DNA from: Panulirus ornatus
Lineage: Eukaryota > Arthropoda > Malacostraca > Decapoda > Palinuridae
Direction: 5' to 3'
NCBI RefSeq assembly: GCF_036320965.1
Contig: NC_092287.1
Coordinates: 12,099,797 to 12,163,796 of the forward strand
DNA length: 64,000 nucleotides
A program made the translations under genes and the position numbers. The notes under the pieces are model-generated. The model was not told where the DNA came from. It ran no database searches and was given only the letters and a program-made list of their open reading frames with translations. The first letter of the stretch is position 1. The number at the start of each line of letters is the position of its first letter. Positions 13,941-26,359 of this stretch are shown piece by piece.

Positions 13941-13998
13941 ATATATATACATACTCATGATATACATAAATTCTTCTATCGATTTATCTATTGTATTT

Positions 13999-16900
13999 AA
14001 TCGCTGTCTCCCGCGTTAGCGAGATAACGGAAGGAAACAGACAAAAGAATGGCCCAACCAACACACATACACATGTATATACATAAACGCCCGCACACGC
14101 ACGTATATATACCTATACATCTCAACTTATACATTCATATACATACACAGACATATACATGTATACACATGTACATATTCATACTTCCTGCCTTCATCCA
14201 TTCTCATCGCCATCCCGCCAAACATGAAATAGCCCCCCCCCCTACACACACACACACACACCCGCGAGGTAGCGATAGGAAAAGACAACAAAGGCCACAT
14301 TCATTCACACTCAGTCTCTAGCTGTCATGTGTTATGCACAGCTCCCTTTCCACATCCAGGCCCCAAAAACTTTCCATGGTTTACACCAGACGTTTCACAT
14401 GCCCTGGTTCAATCCACTGACAGCACGTCGATCCCGGTATACCACATCGTTCCAATTCACTCTATTTCTTCCACGCCTTTCACCCTACTCTATGTTCAGG
14501 CCCCGATCACTCAAAATCTTTTTCACTCCATCCTTTCACCATCAATTTCGTCTCCCGTTTCTCCTCGTTCCTCTACCTCTGACACATATATCCTCTCTGT
14601 CAATCTTTCCTCACTCATTCTCTCCATGTGACCAAACCATTTCAACACACCCTCTTCTGCACCCTCAACCACTCTTTTTATTACCACACATCTCTCTTAC
14701 CCTTTCATTACTTACTCGATCAAACTACCTCACAACACATATTGTACCCAAACATTTCATTTCCAACACATCCACCCTGCTCCGCACATCTCTATCTATA
14801 GCTCATGCCTCGCAACCATAACATTGTTGGAACCACTATTCCCTCAAACGTACCCATTTTTGCTCTCTTAGATAACGTTTTCACCTTCCAATCATTCTTC
14901 AACGGTCCCAGAACCTTCGCCCCCTCCCCCACCTTGTGACTTACTTCCGCTTCCAGGGTTCCATCCTCTGTTAATTCCACTCCCAGATATCTAAAACAAT
15001 TCACTTCCTCCAGTTTTTCTCCGTCCAAACTTACCTCCAAATCAACTTCTCTCTCAACCCTGCTGAACCTAATAACCTTACTCTTATTTACATTTACTCT
15101 CAGCTATCTTCTTTCACACACTTTACCAAACTCAGTCACAAACTTCTGCAGTTTCTCATCAGAATCAACCACCAGCGCAATATCATCAGCGAACAACAAC
15201 TGACACTTCTCAAGCCCTCTCATCCACAACAGATTGCATACTTGCCCCTCTCTCCAAAACTCTTGCATTCACCTTCCTAACCACCCCATCCATAAACAAA
15301 TTAAACAACCATGGAGCCATCACGCACACCTGCCGCAAACTGACATTTACTGGGAACCAATCACTTTCCTCTCTTCCTACTCGTACACATGCCTTACTCC
15401 TTGGTAAAAACGTTTCACTGCTTCTAGCAACTTCCCCCCACACCATATACTCTAAAATCTTTCCACAAAACATCTGTATCAACTCTCTCATATGTCTTCT
15501 CCAGATCCATAAATGCTAAATACACATACATTCTTCAAAGCAAACATCTGATCCACACATCCTCTACCACTTCTGAAACCGCACTGCTCTTACCCAATCT
15601 GATGCTCTGTATATGTCTTCACCCTGTCAATCAATACCCTCTCATATAATTTCCTAGGAATACTCAACAAACTTATGCCTCTGTAATTTGGACACTGACC
15701 TTTATCCCCTTTGCCTTTGCACTGTGGCACTATGTATGCATTCCGCCAAATCTCGCGCACCTCACCATGATCCATACATACACTGAATATCCTTACCAAC
15801 CAATCATTAACACAGTCAGCCCCTTTTTTTCATAAATTCTACTGCAACATTATCAAAACCCGCCGCCTTGCCAGCTTTCATCTTCCGCAAAATTTTCACT
15901 ACCTCATCTCTGTTCATCGTACCATTCTCCCTGACCCTCTCATTTCGCACACCACCCCAACCAAAACACCCTATATCTGCCACTCTATTTATCAGACACA
16001 TTCAACAAGCCTTCAAAACATTCAACCCATCTCCTCACTTCACCGCTACTTGTTATTACCTCACCATTTGCCCCCTTCACCGATGTTCCCATTTGTTCTC
16101 TTTTCTTACGCACTTTATTTACCTTCCTTCCAAAACATCTTATTTTCCCTAAAATTTAATGATACTCTCCCACCCCAACTCTCATTTGCCCTTTTTTTCA
16201 CCTCTCGTACCTTTCTCTCAACCTCCCTCTGCTTTCTTTTATACATCTCCCAGTCATTTACACTACTTCCCTGAAAAAAAAAAAAATCATCCAAACGCAT
16301 CTTCTCTTCTCTTTTGCTAAAATTTTTTCCTCTTCATCTCACCATTCACTACCCTTTCTAATCTGCCCACCTCCCACATTTTTCATACCACATGCATCTT
16401 TTGCGCAAACTATCACTACTTCCGTAAATACATCCCACTCCTCCCCCACTCCCCTTACATCATTTGCTCTCACCTTTTGCCATTCTGCACTCAATCTCTT
16501 CTGATACTTCCTCACAGAAGTCTCCTTTCGAAGCTCACTTACTCTCACCAATCTCTTTTCCCCAACCTTCTCTCTTCTTTTCTGAAAAATTCTACAAATC
16601 CTCACATTTGCCTCCACAAGATAGTGATCAGACATCCTTCCAGCTGTCCCTCTCAGCACCTTAACAGCCAAAAGTCTCTTTCACAGGCCCATAAATTAAC
16701 ACATGATCCAATAACGCCCTCTGGCCATCTCTCCTACCCACATACATATACTTATGTATATCTCTCTTTTTAAACAAGGTATTCCCAATCTCCAATCCTT
16801 TTTCACCACACAAATCAACAAGCTCGTCATCATTTCCATTCACAACGCTGAACACCCCATGTACAACAATTATACCTCCAACTGCCAAATTTCTCACCTT

Positions 16901-17374
16901 TGTATTCAGATCACCCATCACTATAACCTGTTCTCGTGCATCAAAGCCGCTAATACACCCACTCATCTGCTCCCAAAACGCCTCTCATGATCTTTATTCT
17001 CATGACCAGGTCCACAGGCACCAATAATCACCCATCTCTCTCTATCCACTTTCAGCTTTACCGATATCAATCTAAAGTTTACTTTCTTACACTCTATCAT
17101 ATATTCCCACAATTCCTGCTACTCCTTTCTTTGCTCTTGTCCTCTCACTAATCACTGATTTTACTCCCAAAACCTTCCTAAACCACTTTTCACATTTCCC
17201 TTGAGCTTTGCTTCACTCAGAGCCAAAACATCCAGGTTCCTTTCCTCAAACATTCCACCTATCTCTCCTTTTATCTCATATTGGTTACATCCACACACGT
17301 TTAGACACCCCAATCTGATCCTTCGAGGAGGATGCGCACTCCCCCTATGAACGTTAGATGCAAGGAGGGGAGGG

Positions 17375-17378
<4 letters not shown>
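13999..17378 (-). mobile_element. RTE-like LINE, near full length, old
   Basis: The most complete copy in the window, about 3.4 kb: a 3' tail stem-loop at 13999-14030, the long UTR to about 14400, the C-terminal domain, RT, linker and an APE-type endonuclease reaching (TA)n at 17379. It gives the family architecture of one ORF with endonuclease then RT. Many stops and frameshifts make it dead. Confidence 0.9.
14430..17350 (-). pseudogene. LINE ORF pseudogene: APE endonuclease, RT, C-terminal domain
   Basis: Reading from the right: endonuclease motifs CLNVCGC (about 17281-17305) and LDVLALSEAKLKG (17195-17235) supply the conserved Asn and Glu, VMGDLNTKV (16899-16922) the GDLN motif, and SDHYLVEANV (16610-16636) the catalytic SDH. 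RT follows with AGKAAGFDNVAVEF (15835-15880), [20 protein letters not shown] (15660-15720) and NVSLRQVC. The aspartate pair sits in the region around 15180-15200. The C-terminal domain ends near 14430. The breaks are scattered frameshifts. No zinc knuckle was seen at the C-terminus, and the motif GRPNWRW-like region with a microsatellite tail suggests the RTE clade. Confidence 0.85.

Positions 17379-17459
<81 letters not shown>
17379..17459. repeat. (TA)n microsatellite
   Basis: Abuts the 5' end of the near-full-length LINE. Confidence 0.95.
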
Positions 17460-17461
<2 letters not shown>

Positions 17462-18532
17462 TGCATGTTCCACATCTGTATTTCACTATACTCTCTGTAC
17501 GAAACTGTTGTGTCATGAACTGAAAACATGATACTATAATCAACTATCAACGCTTAGCAGGTGTTTGGTGAGTTCCGGGATACTGTGCATGTATGTGGAC
17601 ATTGGACGATATAGGGATCTGTTCATAGACCTGACGTAAGTTTCCTACACATGTGTTAGTAATATATGAATGAGTAAAATACGGCTCATCATTAGTAACT
17701 AAGCACCACCAAACGGTAAATGGTGAACTGGCAAGTTGTGTCACGGGTGCCAGGCCTGCCACCTGTGGATAAGTCTCACAGACACGTGTGTACATTGGCT
17801 CAACCTTTCCGTTAAGTTTATACTAAATTGTCCGCTGTTTCATGTATAACTATAACCTGTGGTTCCTGTTAGCTTTTGGCAACGCCTGAAACACGATGAA
17901 AATGTTCGCTGTTTTATATTGAGAGACTCATCTGATGATGTTAATGATATTGAGGGATTAATATGGAATTTTGATTAGTATGGCTTAAGGCACTTTTGAT
18001 AAACTGGTAGGATGGGTATAGATAACAAAGTATCTGCTGGCTAGATAATGAAAACCGTGTCATTTTCCCAAGTCTCATTTATAATTGTTAGTAGGAAGAG
18101 TGTAATGGCGTTGGGTACATCCATTAAGTTATGTCAATGTTCATCTCCAAGGCAAAGTAATATAAAGAGTTCCTTGTAATCTTATCGGCTAATGCCAAGC
18201 TCGATATCTGTATGAATCACTCAGGACGACTCCCAGCTATAATGTGACCGATCGCGTAGTGACCACCACCACCACACAGCCTCACTCCCACCACACTCAT
18301 ATCTAACATTAGCCTCATTTTTATTGACGTCTTACGTTATGCTATACTCCTAACGTACTCCATCCCCATCACATGTTCAACATTATAGAAAACCAATAAA
18401 GTTTCCGTAATGTATAAGACACCCATGAGAGAAAATGTATTACATCGCATGAACACTCGTTCATGCAGGGTGCAGTCATGCATACTGCAAGGTTTTTCAC
18501 TTTAGGAAATTATCATTTAGGGTGTTATATGA

Positions 18533-18536
<4 letters not shown>
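17460..18536. other. Unassigned, no gene seen
   Basis: AT-rich, apparently unique sequence with no domain or RNA gene recognised. Confidence 0.45.

Positions 18537-18611
<75 letters not shown>
18537..18611. repeat. (TA)n microsatellite
   Basis: Flanks the 5' truncation point of the next LINE. Confidence 0.95.
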
Positions 18612-18615
<4 letters not shown>

Positions 18616-20096
18616 GCAAGGCAGCAGGTTTGGATGGTATTGCAGTGGAATTTATAAAAAAAGGGGGTGACTGTATTGTTGACTGGTTGGTAAGGTTATT
18701 TAATGTATGTATGACTCATGGTGAGGTGTCTGAGGATTGGCGGAATGCGTGCATAGTGCCATTGTACAAAGGCAAAGGGGATAAGAGTGAGTGCTCAAAT
18801 TACAGAGGTATAAGTTTGTTGAGTATTCCTGGCAAATTATATGGGAGGGTATTGATTGAGAGGGTGAAGGCATGTACAGAGCATCAGATTGGGGAAGAGC
18901 AGTGTGGTTTCAGAAGTGGTAGAGGATGTGTGGATCAGGTGTTTGCTTTGAATAATGTATGTGAGAAATACTTAGAAAAGCAAATGGATTTGTATGTAGC
19001 ATTTATGGATCTGGAGAAGGCATATGATGGAGTTGATAGAGATGCTCTGTGGAAGGTATTAAGAATATATGGTGTGGGAGGAAAGTTGTTAGAAGCAGTG
19101 AAAAGTTTTTATCGAGGATGTAAGGCTTGTGTACGTGTAGGGAGAGAGGAAAGTGATTGGTTCTCAGTGAATGTAGGTTTGCGGCAGGGGTGTGTGATGT
19201 CTCCATGGTTGTTTAATTTGTTTATGGATGGGGTTGTTAGGGAGGTGAATGCAAGAGTTTTGGAGAGAGGGGCAAGTATGAAGTCTGTTGGGGATGAGAG
19301 AGCTTGGGAAGTGAGTCAGTTGTTGTTCGCTGATGATATAGCGCTGGTGGCTGATTCATGTGAGAAACTGCAGAAGCTGGTGACTGAGTTTGGTAAAGTG
19401 TGTGAAAGAAGAAAGTTAAGAGTAAATGTGAATAAGAGCGAGGTTATTAGGTACAGTAGGGTTGAGGGTCAAGTCAATTGGGAGGTGAGTTTGAATGGAG
19501 AAAAACTGGAGGAAGTAAAGTGTTTTAGATATCTGGGAGTGGATCTGGCAGCGGATGGAACCATGGAAGCGGAAGTGGATCATAGGATGGGGGAGGGGGC
19601 GAAAATTCTGGGAGCCTTGAAGAATGTGTGGAGGTCGAGAACATTATCTCGGAGAGCAAAAATGGGTATGTTCGAAGGAATAGTGGTTCCAACAATGTTG
19701 TATGGTTGCGAGGCGTGGGCTATGGATAGAGTGGTGCGCAGGAGGATGGATGTGCTGGAAATGAGATGTTTGAGGACAATGTGTGGTGTGAGGTGGTTTG
19801 ATCGAGTAAGTAACGTAAGAGTAAGAGAGATGTGTGGAAATAAAAAGAGCGTGGTTGAGAGAGCAGAAGAGGGTGTTTTGAAATGGTTTGGGCACATGGA
19901 GAGAATGAGTGAGGAAAGATTGACCAAGAGGATATATGTGTCGGAGGTGGAGGGAACGAGGAGAAGAGGGAGACCAAATTGGAGGTGGAAGGATGAAGTG
20001 AAAAAGATTTTGTGTGATCGGGGCCTGAACATGCAGGAGGGTGAAAGGAGGGCAAGGAATAGAGTGAATTGGAGCGATGTGGTATACAGGGGTTGA
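18612..20096 (+). CDS. LINE reverse transcriptase, 5'-truncated, open
   Basis: An open frame of about 494 codons encodes most of the RT and the entire C-terminal domain of the retrotransposon. Visible in order: [49 protein letters not shown], motif [33 protein letters not shown], the catalytic FADD at 19326-19337, then [36 protein letters not shown] and [16 protein letters not shown]. There is no own start codon: the frame is open into the upstream (TA)n, which would translate as Tyr-Ile repeats. The endonuclease is missing, so it cannot be autonomous. Two unusual changes stand out, FADDI for FADDT and YDGV for YDRV. Confidence 0.9.
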
Positions 20097-20282
20097 CGTG
20101 CTGTCAGTGGATTGAATCAGGGCATGTGAAGCGTCTGGGGTAAACCATGGAAAGCTGTGTAGGTATGTATATTTGCGTGTGTGGACGTATGTATATACAT
20201 GTGTATGGGGGTGGGTTGGGCCATTTCTTTCGTCTGTTTCCTTGCGCTACCTCGCAAACGCGGGAGACAGCGACAAAGCAAA

Positions 20283-20299
<17 letters not shown>
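18612..20299 (+). mobile_element. Young RTE-like LINE, intact RT, short 3' UTR
   Basis: 5'-truncated at AGKAAGLDG immediately after (TA)n. The short UTR at 20097-20280 holds the tail stem-loop near 20248-20275, then an A run and (TA)n. Confidence 0.93.

Positions 20300-20367
<68 letters not shown>
20300..20367. repeat. (TA)n microsatellite
   Basis: LINE tail meeting a minus-strand SINE family 2 tip. Confidence 0.94.
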
Positions 20368-20369
<2 letters not shown>

Positions 20370-20486
20370 TTTTCTTTTAAACTATTCGCCATTTCCCGCG
20401 TTAGCGAGGTAACGTTAAGAAAAGAGGACTGGGCCTTTGTTGGAATAGCTTCACCTGGCCCCCTCTGTTCCTTCTTTTGGAAAATT

Positions 20487-20501
<15 letters not shown>
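20368..20501 (-). mobile_element. SINE family 2, 3' half
   Basis: The tail (attcgccatttcccgcgtta) is at 20384-20403, then gaggactgggcc and cacctggccccctctgttcc up to the A run. The 5' half is missing. Confidence 0.85.
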
Positions 20502-20524
<23 letters not shown>

Positions 20525-20527
20525 TAT
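20502..20527. repeat. Short (TA)n
   Basis: Thirteen TA units after the A run of the SINE. Confidence 0.9.
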
Positions 20528-20675
20528 TCACATCTTCATTTATTCAAATATATACGTTAATAAGGACAAGATTAGCTTTGATATCAATTGTTACCCACTG
20601 CCTTTGTACACTGGCCTCGATACTCAGTCGTTCTAGGCTGACTCTACCCCCGATCTGCTGAGCGAGGAGGTCTCA

Positions 20676-20745
<70 letters not shown>

Positions 20746-20757
20746 CACACACAGACA

Positions 20758-20808
<51 letters not shown>

Positions 20809-21099
20809 CTACACCTTTAAAGTCGACTTATGATTTCATTTCCCATCTCGAGCGTTGGATTTGTGCCCGAAGCAGTTAATGTCACAATCATATCTTTGTC
20901 ACTCAAGCCACTCTCTTGTTTCTCAGTGGAGGAGAAAATGGTATTGGTTCCGCTGATCTATATCATCTCGACTTTGTCCACTGCTTTTTTACCGCGACTT
21001 ATACCTACACTTAGCACGATTGAAAGCCCCACTTTCTAGGGCAAAGTTGGACCATATCTCTTTTACTTTAATCAGAGCTTGTCTATATACACGGACTAG

Positions 21100-21102
<3 letters not shown>
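20528..21102. other. Unassigned with (CT)n and (CA)n
   Basis: Contains a (CT)n tract at 20678-20742 followed by (CA)n at 20743-20805. No gene recognised. Confidence 0.55.
20678..20805. repeat. (CT)n then (CA)n compound microsatellite
   Basis: About 32 CT units pass through cgcacacac into about 25 CA units. Confidence 0.95.

Positions 21103-21186
<84 letters not shown>
21103..21186. repeat. (TA)n microsatellite
   Basis: Tail of the minus-strand SINE family 1 copy. Confidence 0.95.
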
Positions 21187-21188
<2 letters not shown>

Positions 21189-21194
21189 TTTATA

Positions 21195-21390
21195 GAGTAT
21201 ATACATATATACGAATAAAGTGCATATGAACGCGCATCTTCAGAGAACATACAAACCTCCAACAGCCAGGATCAAACCCGAGACCCCTGTGCCACAGACA
21301 GGAATGCTACCGCTAGGCTATGGGCCTGGCTAATAGGAAAAACTGTTCGAATACTATGTACTCGAATACCTTTCGTCTCACGTTAGTGAG
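21195..21390 (-). mobile_element. tRNA-derived SINE (family 1), left arm of an inverted pair
   Basis: On the minus strand the A-box-like tagcctagcggtagca is near 21307-21322 and the B-box-like gtttgatcct near 21268-21280. It continues through the ttcgtctcacgtt module to a hairpin centre at 21391-21399. Confidence 0.85.
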
Positions 21391-21399
21391 ACCCCGTTG

Positions 21400-21541
21400 C
21401 TCACCAACGTGAGACGAAGGGTATTCGAGTACAGAGTATTCGAATAGTTATTTCCTGTTCACAGGCCCATAGCCAAGCGGTAGCATTCCCGCCTGTGGCA
21501 CAGGGGTCCCGGGTTCGATCCTGGCTGTTGAGGTTTGTATG
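21400..21541 (+). mobile_element. tRNA-derived SINE (family 1), right arm of an inverted pair
   Basis: Mirrors the left arm around the 9-nt spacer accccgttg. A-box-like agccaagcggtagca near 21471-21485, B-box ggttcgatcc near 21513-21522. Confidence 0.85.
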
Positions 21542-21542
21542 A

Positions 21543-21571
<29 letters not shown>

Positions 21572-21573
<2 letters not shown>

Positions 21574-22219
21574 TAGGTACAGTAGGGTTGAGGGTCAAGT
21601 CAATTGGGAGGTGAATTTGAATGGAGAAAAACTGGAGGAAGTGAAGTGTTTTAGATATCTGGGAGTGGATCTGGCAGCGGATGGAACCATGGAAGCGGAA
21701 GTGGATCATAGGGTGGGGGAGGGGGCGAAAATTCTGGGAGCCTTGAAGAATGTGTGGAAGTCGAGAACATTATCTCGGAAAGCAAAAATGGGTATGTTTG
21801 AAGGAATAGTGGTTCCAACAATGTTGTATGGTTGCGAGGCGTGGGCTATGGATAGAGTTGTGCGCAGGAGGATGGATGTGCTGGAAATGAGATGTTTGAG
21901 GACAATGTGTGGTGTGAGGTGGTTTGATCGAGTAAGTAACGTAAGGGTAAGAGAGATGTGTGGAAATAAAAAGAGCGTGGTTGAGAGAGCAGAAGAGGGT
22001 GTTTTGAAATGGTTCGGGCACATGGAGAGAATGAGTGAGGAAAGATTGACCAAGAGAATATATGTGTCGGAGGTGGAGGGAACGAGAAGAGGGAGACCAA
22101 ATTGGAGGTGGAAAGATGGAGTGAAAAAGATTTTGTGTGATCGGGGCCTGAACATGCAGGAGGGTGAAAGGAGGGCAAGGAATAGAGTGAATTGGAGCGA
22201 TGTGGTATACCGGGGCTGA
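21572..22219 (+). CDS. LINE C-terminal region, open, 5'-truncated
   Basis: An open frame of 215 codons begins downstream of the catalytic FADD and covers [56 protein letters not shown] and RGRPNWRW to the natural stop. One Arg codon of the GTRRRGRP stretch is missing by a clean 3-bp deletion. Without RT motifs it cannot be catalytic. Confidence 0.85.
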
Positions 22220-22415
22220 CGTGCTGTCATTGGATTGAATCAAGGCATGTGAAGCATCTGGGGTAAACCATGGAAAGCTGTGTAGGTATGTATATTTGCG
22301 TGTGTGGACGTATGTATATACATGTGTATGGGGGTGGGTTGGGCCACTTCTTTCGTCTGTTTCCTTGCGCTACCTCGCAAACGCGGGAGACAGCGACAAA
22401 GAAAAAAAAATATAT
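21572..22415 (+). mobile_element. Young RTE-like LINE, short 3' UTR
   Basis: Starts at IRYSRVEGQVNWEV after a short (TA)n. The short UTR at 22220-22400 has the tail stem-loop near 22363-22398, then a run of A and tatata. Another LINE fragment follows at once. Confidence 0.92.
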
Positions 22416-23065
22416 ATGGAAGGGTAAGACAGATATATGGTAATAAAAGTAGTGTGGTTGAGAGAGCAGAAGAGGGTGTATTGAAATGGTTTGGTCACAT
22501 GGAGAGAATGAGTGAAGAAAAGGTTGGCAAAGAGGATGTATGTGTCAGAGGTAGAGGGAACGAGGAGAAGTGGGAGACCAAATTGGAGATGGAAGGATAG
22601 AGTGAAAAAGATTTTGAGCTATGGGGGCCTGAACATACAGGAGGGTGAAAGTCGTGCAAGGAATAGAGTTAATTGGAACGTTGTGGTATATCGGGGTTGA
22701 CATGCTCTCAATGGATTGAACCAGGGCATGTGAAGCGTCTGAAGTAAACCATGGAAAGTTTTGTGGGGCCTGGATGTGGAAAGGGAGCTGTGGTTTCGGT
22801 GCACTACACATGACAGCTAGAGACTGAGTGGGAAGGAATGTGGCCTTTGTTGTCTTTTCAAAGAGCCAGCTACCGGGCGCGCGTGGGGAAGGGGATGTCA
22901 TTTCATGTGTGGCGGTTTGGCGATGGGAATGGATGAAGGGAGCAAATATGAATATGTGCATGTATACATATGTATGTATATGTTGAAATGAATAGGCATA
23001 TATATATGTGCGTGTGTGGGCGTTTATATGGCCTTTGTAGTCTTTTACTAGTGCTACAACGTGGA
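22416..23065 (+). mobile_element. RTE-like LINE fragment, long 3' UTR, tandem to the previous copy
   Basis: Begins at [20 protein letters not shown] directly after the A/TA tail of the preceding LINE. It has a frameshift near 22515 and a stop near 22700. The long UTR is recognisable to about 23030 but lacks the terminal stem-loop. Confidence 0.82.
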
Positions 23066-23178
23066 GGTATATGAATATGAACGAAGTTCATATGAACGCG
23101 CACTTCCATAGATCATACAAACCTCAAACAGCCAGGATCGAACCCGTGACCCCTGCGTAATAAGCGAGAGCGCTACCG
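23066..23178 (-). mobile_element. tRNA-derived SINE (family 1), 3' part
   Basis: On the minus strand it has an A-box-like gcggtagcgctc near 23167-23178 and a B-box ggttcgatcc near 23136-23146. The tail ends in gcgcgttcatatgaac. Confidence 0.75.
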
Positions 23179-23448
23179 CGTTGTACAGCTAGGTTCGGTA
23201 AAATGCTCTCTGCTGGCTGTGTGAGCCTGATGGGAGAGAAATGACCGGTGTACACCCCGTTGCTCACCAACGTGCGACGAAGGGAATTCGAGTACAGAGA
23301 ATTCGAATAGTCATTTCCCTATTTGTGGCGATCATAGCCTGGCGGTAGCGCTCCCCCCTGTTACTCAGCGGTCCCGGGTTCGATCCTGGCTGCTGGAGGT
23401 TTGTATGTTCTATGAAAGTGCGCTTTCATATGCACTTCGTTCATATTC
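23179..23448 (+). mobile_element. tRNA-derived SINE (family 1), full length
   Basis: Starts with the 5' module aggttcggtaaaatgctctc (23193), continues through ccccgttgctcaccaacgtg and then the tRNA-like part, with A-box-like tagcctggcggtagcg near 23335 and B-box ggttcgatcc near 23378. The 3' segment ends in catatgcacttcgttcatat. About 270 bp. Confidence 0.85.

Positions 23449-24126
<678 letters not shown>

Positions 24127-24186
<60 letters not shown>
24127..24186. repeat. (TA)n microsatellite
   Basis: Tail of the preceding SINE. Confidence 0.95.
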
Positions 24187-24195
<9 letters not shown>

Positions 24196-24504
24196 GTTCC
24201 CTTGTAAATTTCGTTTCAATTCTTGCATCAGTTATTAACTTTGGTTTCCGTATAGAGCTTCACTGTGTCCTGAACTGCGTCAAGAATTCCCTCCTTTTGA
24301 GTTACACTCTCACACACTCTTGGCTGATTTCCATCCTCGACCTGGCTCTTCCTTCACTTTCCCCATGAGGGAACCGAATCACATTCTGTAGTCTTCTCCC
24401 GCTGCCTCGAGAGTGATGATCATGTTCTCCTGTGACTTTGATCCGGGAGGAGGCCCGGTGCATAAAGAGGGTGGGACGTCAGTCCCACGCCGGCAGCCGC
24501 TCAG

Positions 24505-24760
24505 TTATGCTTCCCTCCCACAGATCTGACTATAGGACGCGACTGCTGGGGTGGTAATAATGTGTGTTGTACTGGGTTACCACAGAGGGACGCCAATCCA
24601 TCCCTAGTCACAGATATGACTGTAGGACGCTTACAGAAGGATGTCAATCCAGCCCTAGCAGTCATTCCATCATGCTTCCCTCCCTCAGATATGACTATAG
24701 GACGTGTTTACTGGGGTGGTAATAATGCGTCCTGGACAAACTCAATACAGGAACGTTAGG
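24505..24760. repeat. Imperfect 163-bp tandem repeat
   Basis: tatgcttccctccc...cagat.tgactataggacg...ctggggtggtaataatg occurs from 24508 and again from 24671. A partial cagatatgactgtaggacgc lies between them at 24610. Confidence 0.75.
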
Positions 24761-25076
24761 CCAGCCCAGGCAGACTGCTTCGTAATGCTCCCCTTCTAAA
24801 CCTGCCTCTGATCTGCAGCTGCCTCAGGTGAGGCAGTAATGTGTCTGGCTCATGAAACATCCTTCCTCCACCCGAGTAACTCAATCGGTTCTTCCTCTGG
24901 CTATATCTCGCCCTTTGAGGAACTTCACGCCAATTTAAATCTATTTAGAGCAATCTAATTCAACTATTTCTAAGTAGCATTATATCTTTTTTTTTCATTT
25001 TTTGGCCTGCATGTAGATCCACGCAGCACAGTCTTCGCATATTCAAATCATATATTTTCAATTCTTGTGAAATACG

Positions 25077-25268
<192 letters not shown>

Positions 25269-25435
25269 CGATCCAACAAAATGGAAGATCGACATTAGCG
25301 TCCATGTCGATCTTAGACGTCCATGCTTGCCATGTGACCATCAGCCTCTAGCGTTCAGAGTTTGTGCTTCGCTTCCACGATCTAACTGTGATGACCACAG
25401 TTTGCTATCGATGCCTAGAGTTTCTCTTTAGTGTC

Positions 25436-25605
25436 ATCAGTCCATCTATGGCGTCCATAGTCCGTCCACTGTGGAGTCCACAGTCCATCCATGGTGTCCT
25501 AAGACCATACACTAAGTCCCCAATCCACCCACGGTACCCACAGTCCGTCCATGGTGTTTGCAGTCTGTTCATGGTGTCCACGCTCTGTCATTGGCGTCCT
25601 CATTG
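25436..25605. repeat. Degenerate repeat, about 25-bp unit
   Basis: cacagtccgtccatggtgtc and variants recur six to seven times. Confidence 0.6.
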
Positions 25606-25606
25606 T

Positions 25607-25607
<1 letters not shown>

Positions 25608-25650
<43 letters not shown>
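25608..25650. repeat. (GT)n microsatellite
   Basis: About 21 GT units. Confidence 0.95.
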
Positions 25651-25654
<4 letters not shown>

Positions 25655-26359
25655 AGTCGATATTCTGTCTATTTCCTCATTGTCACAATATCAGTGACAC
25701 GTCTTTCTAAATCTTTCACAAGCAGCCACAACACGCTAAATCTCGTAGACACATGGTGGTGTGTATATATTTTGGGACCAAGTTTCCCACAACACGGAAC
25801 TAGCGTGTTGGAGAGAGCTTAACCTGAGATGTAAAAAAGTGTTCATCTTTTCTTTGTTATCAGGGAAAGTTTGTCTTAACATCCTTGCAGTATGAAAAGT
25901 TTCTCGAGAGCAAACTTCAGTGTAAGCCATGCATCAAGCACTGGTCCATCTACTGATTCTAAATCATCCAAGCGTGTTAGCTATAAACGCCGACATCGTC
26001 TAATCCACGCAAGCATGGGACTGTTCTGTTGTGGGGAGAGTAAGGGAATCTCATTGACACGCCATATGAAAAAAAAGCTGTCCTACGCTTGGCCCGAACG
26101 TGCTTTTCACCCTAATAGACTCGAACAAGGGTATGAAAACATTACAAGCTCATCACCAAATGCATCTGCAATTACGCCCGATGAAAGAGCCAGGCTGAGG
26201 CCGGAAGGCATTAATTAAATTAATGGTTAGATACGGACGCCTGGAAACCAGTGTCTCTCAGGTGAGGCGAAGGGCAACTTTTAATGATAACCAATGGCGT
26301 GATGGAAGGCTATGGCCACATGCACAACCTAGATACATTGGTTGGATAAAAAACACTCA

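Noticed and set aside
25892..26218. A 108-codon frame as a host gene
   Set aside because: No domain, no splice or homology support, and it sits between repeats. Length alone is not enough in AT-rich DNA.
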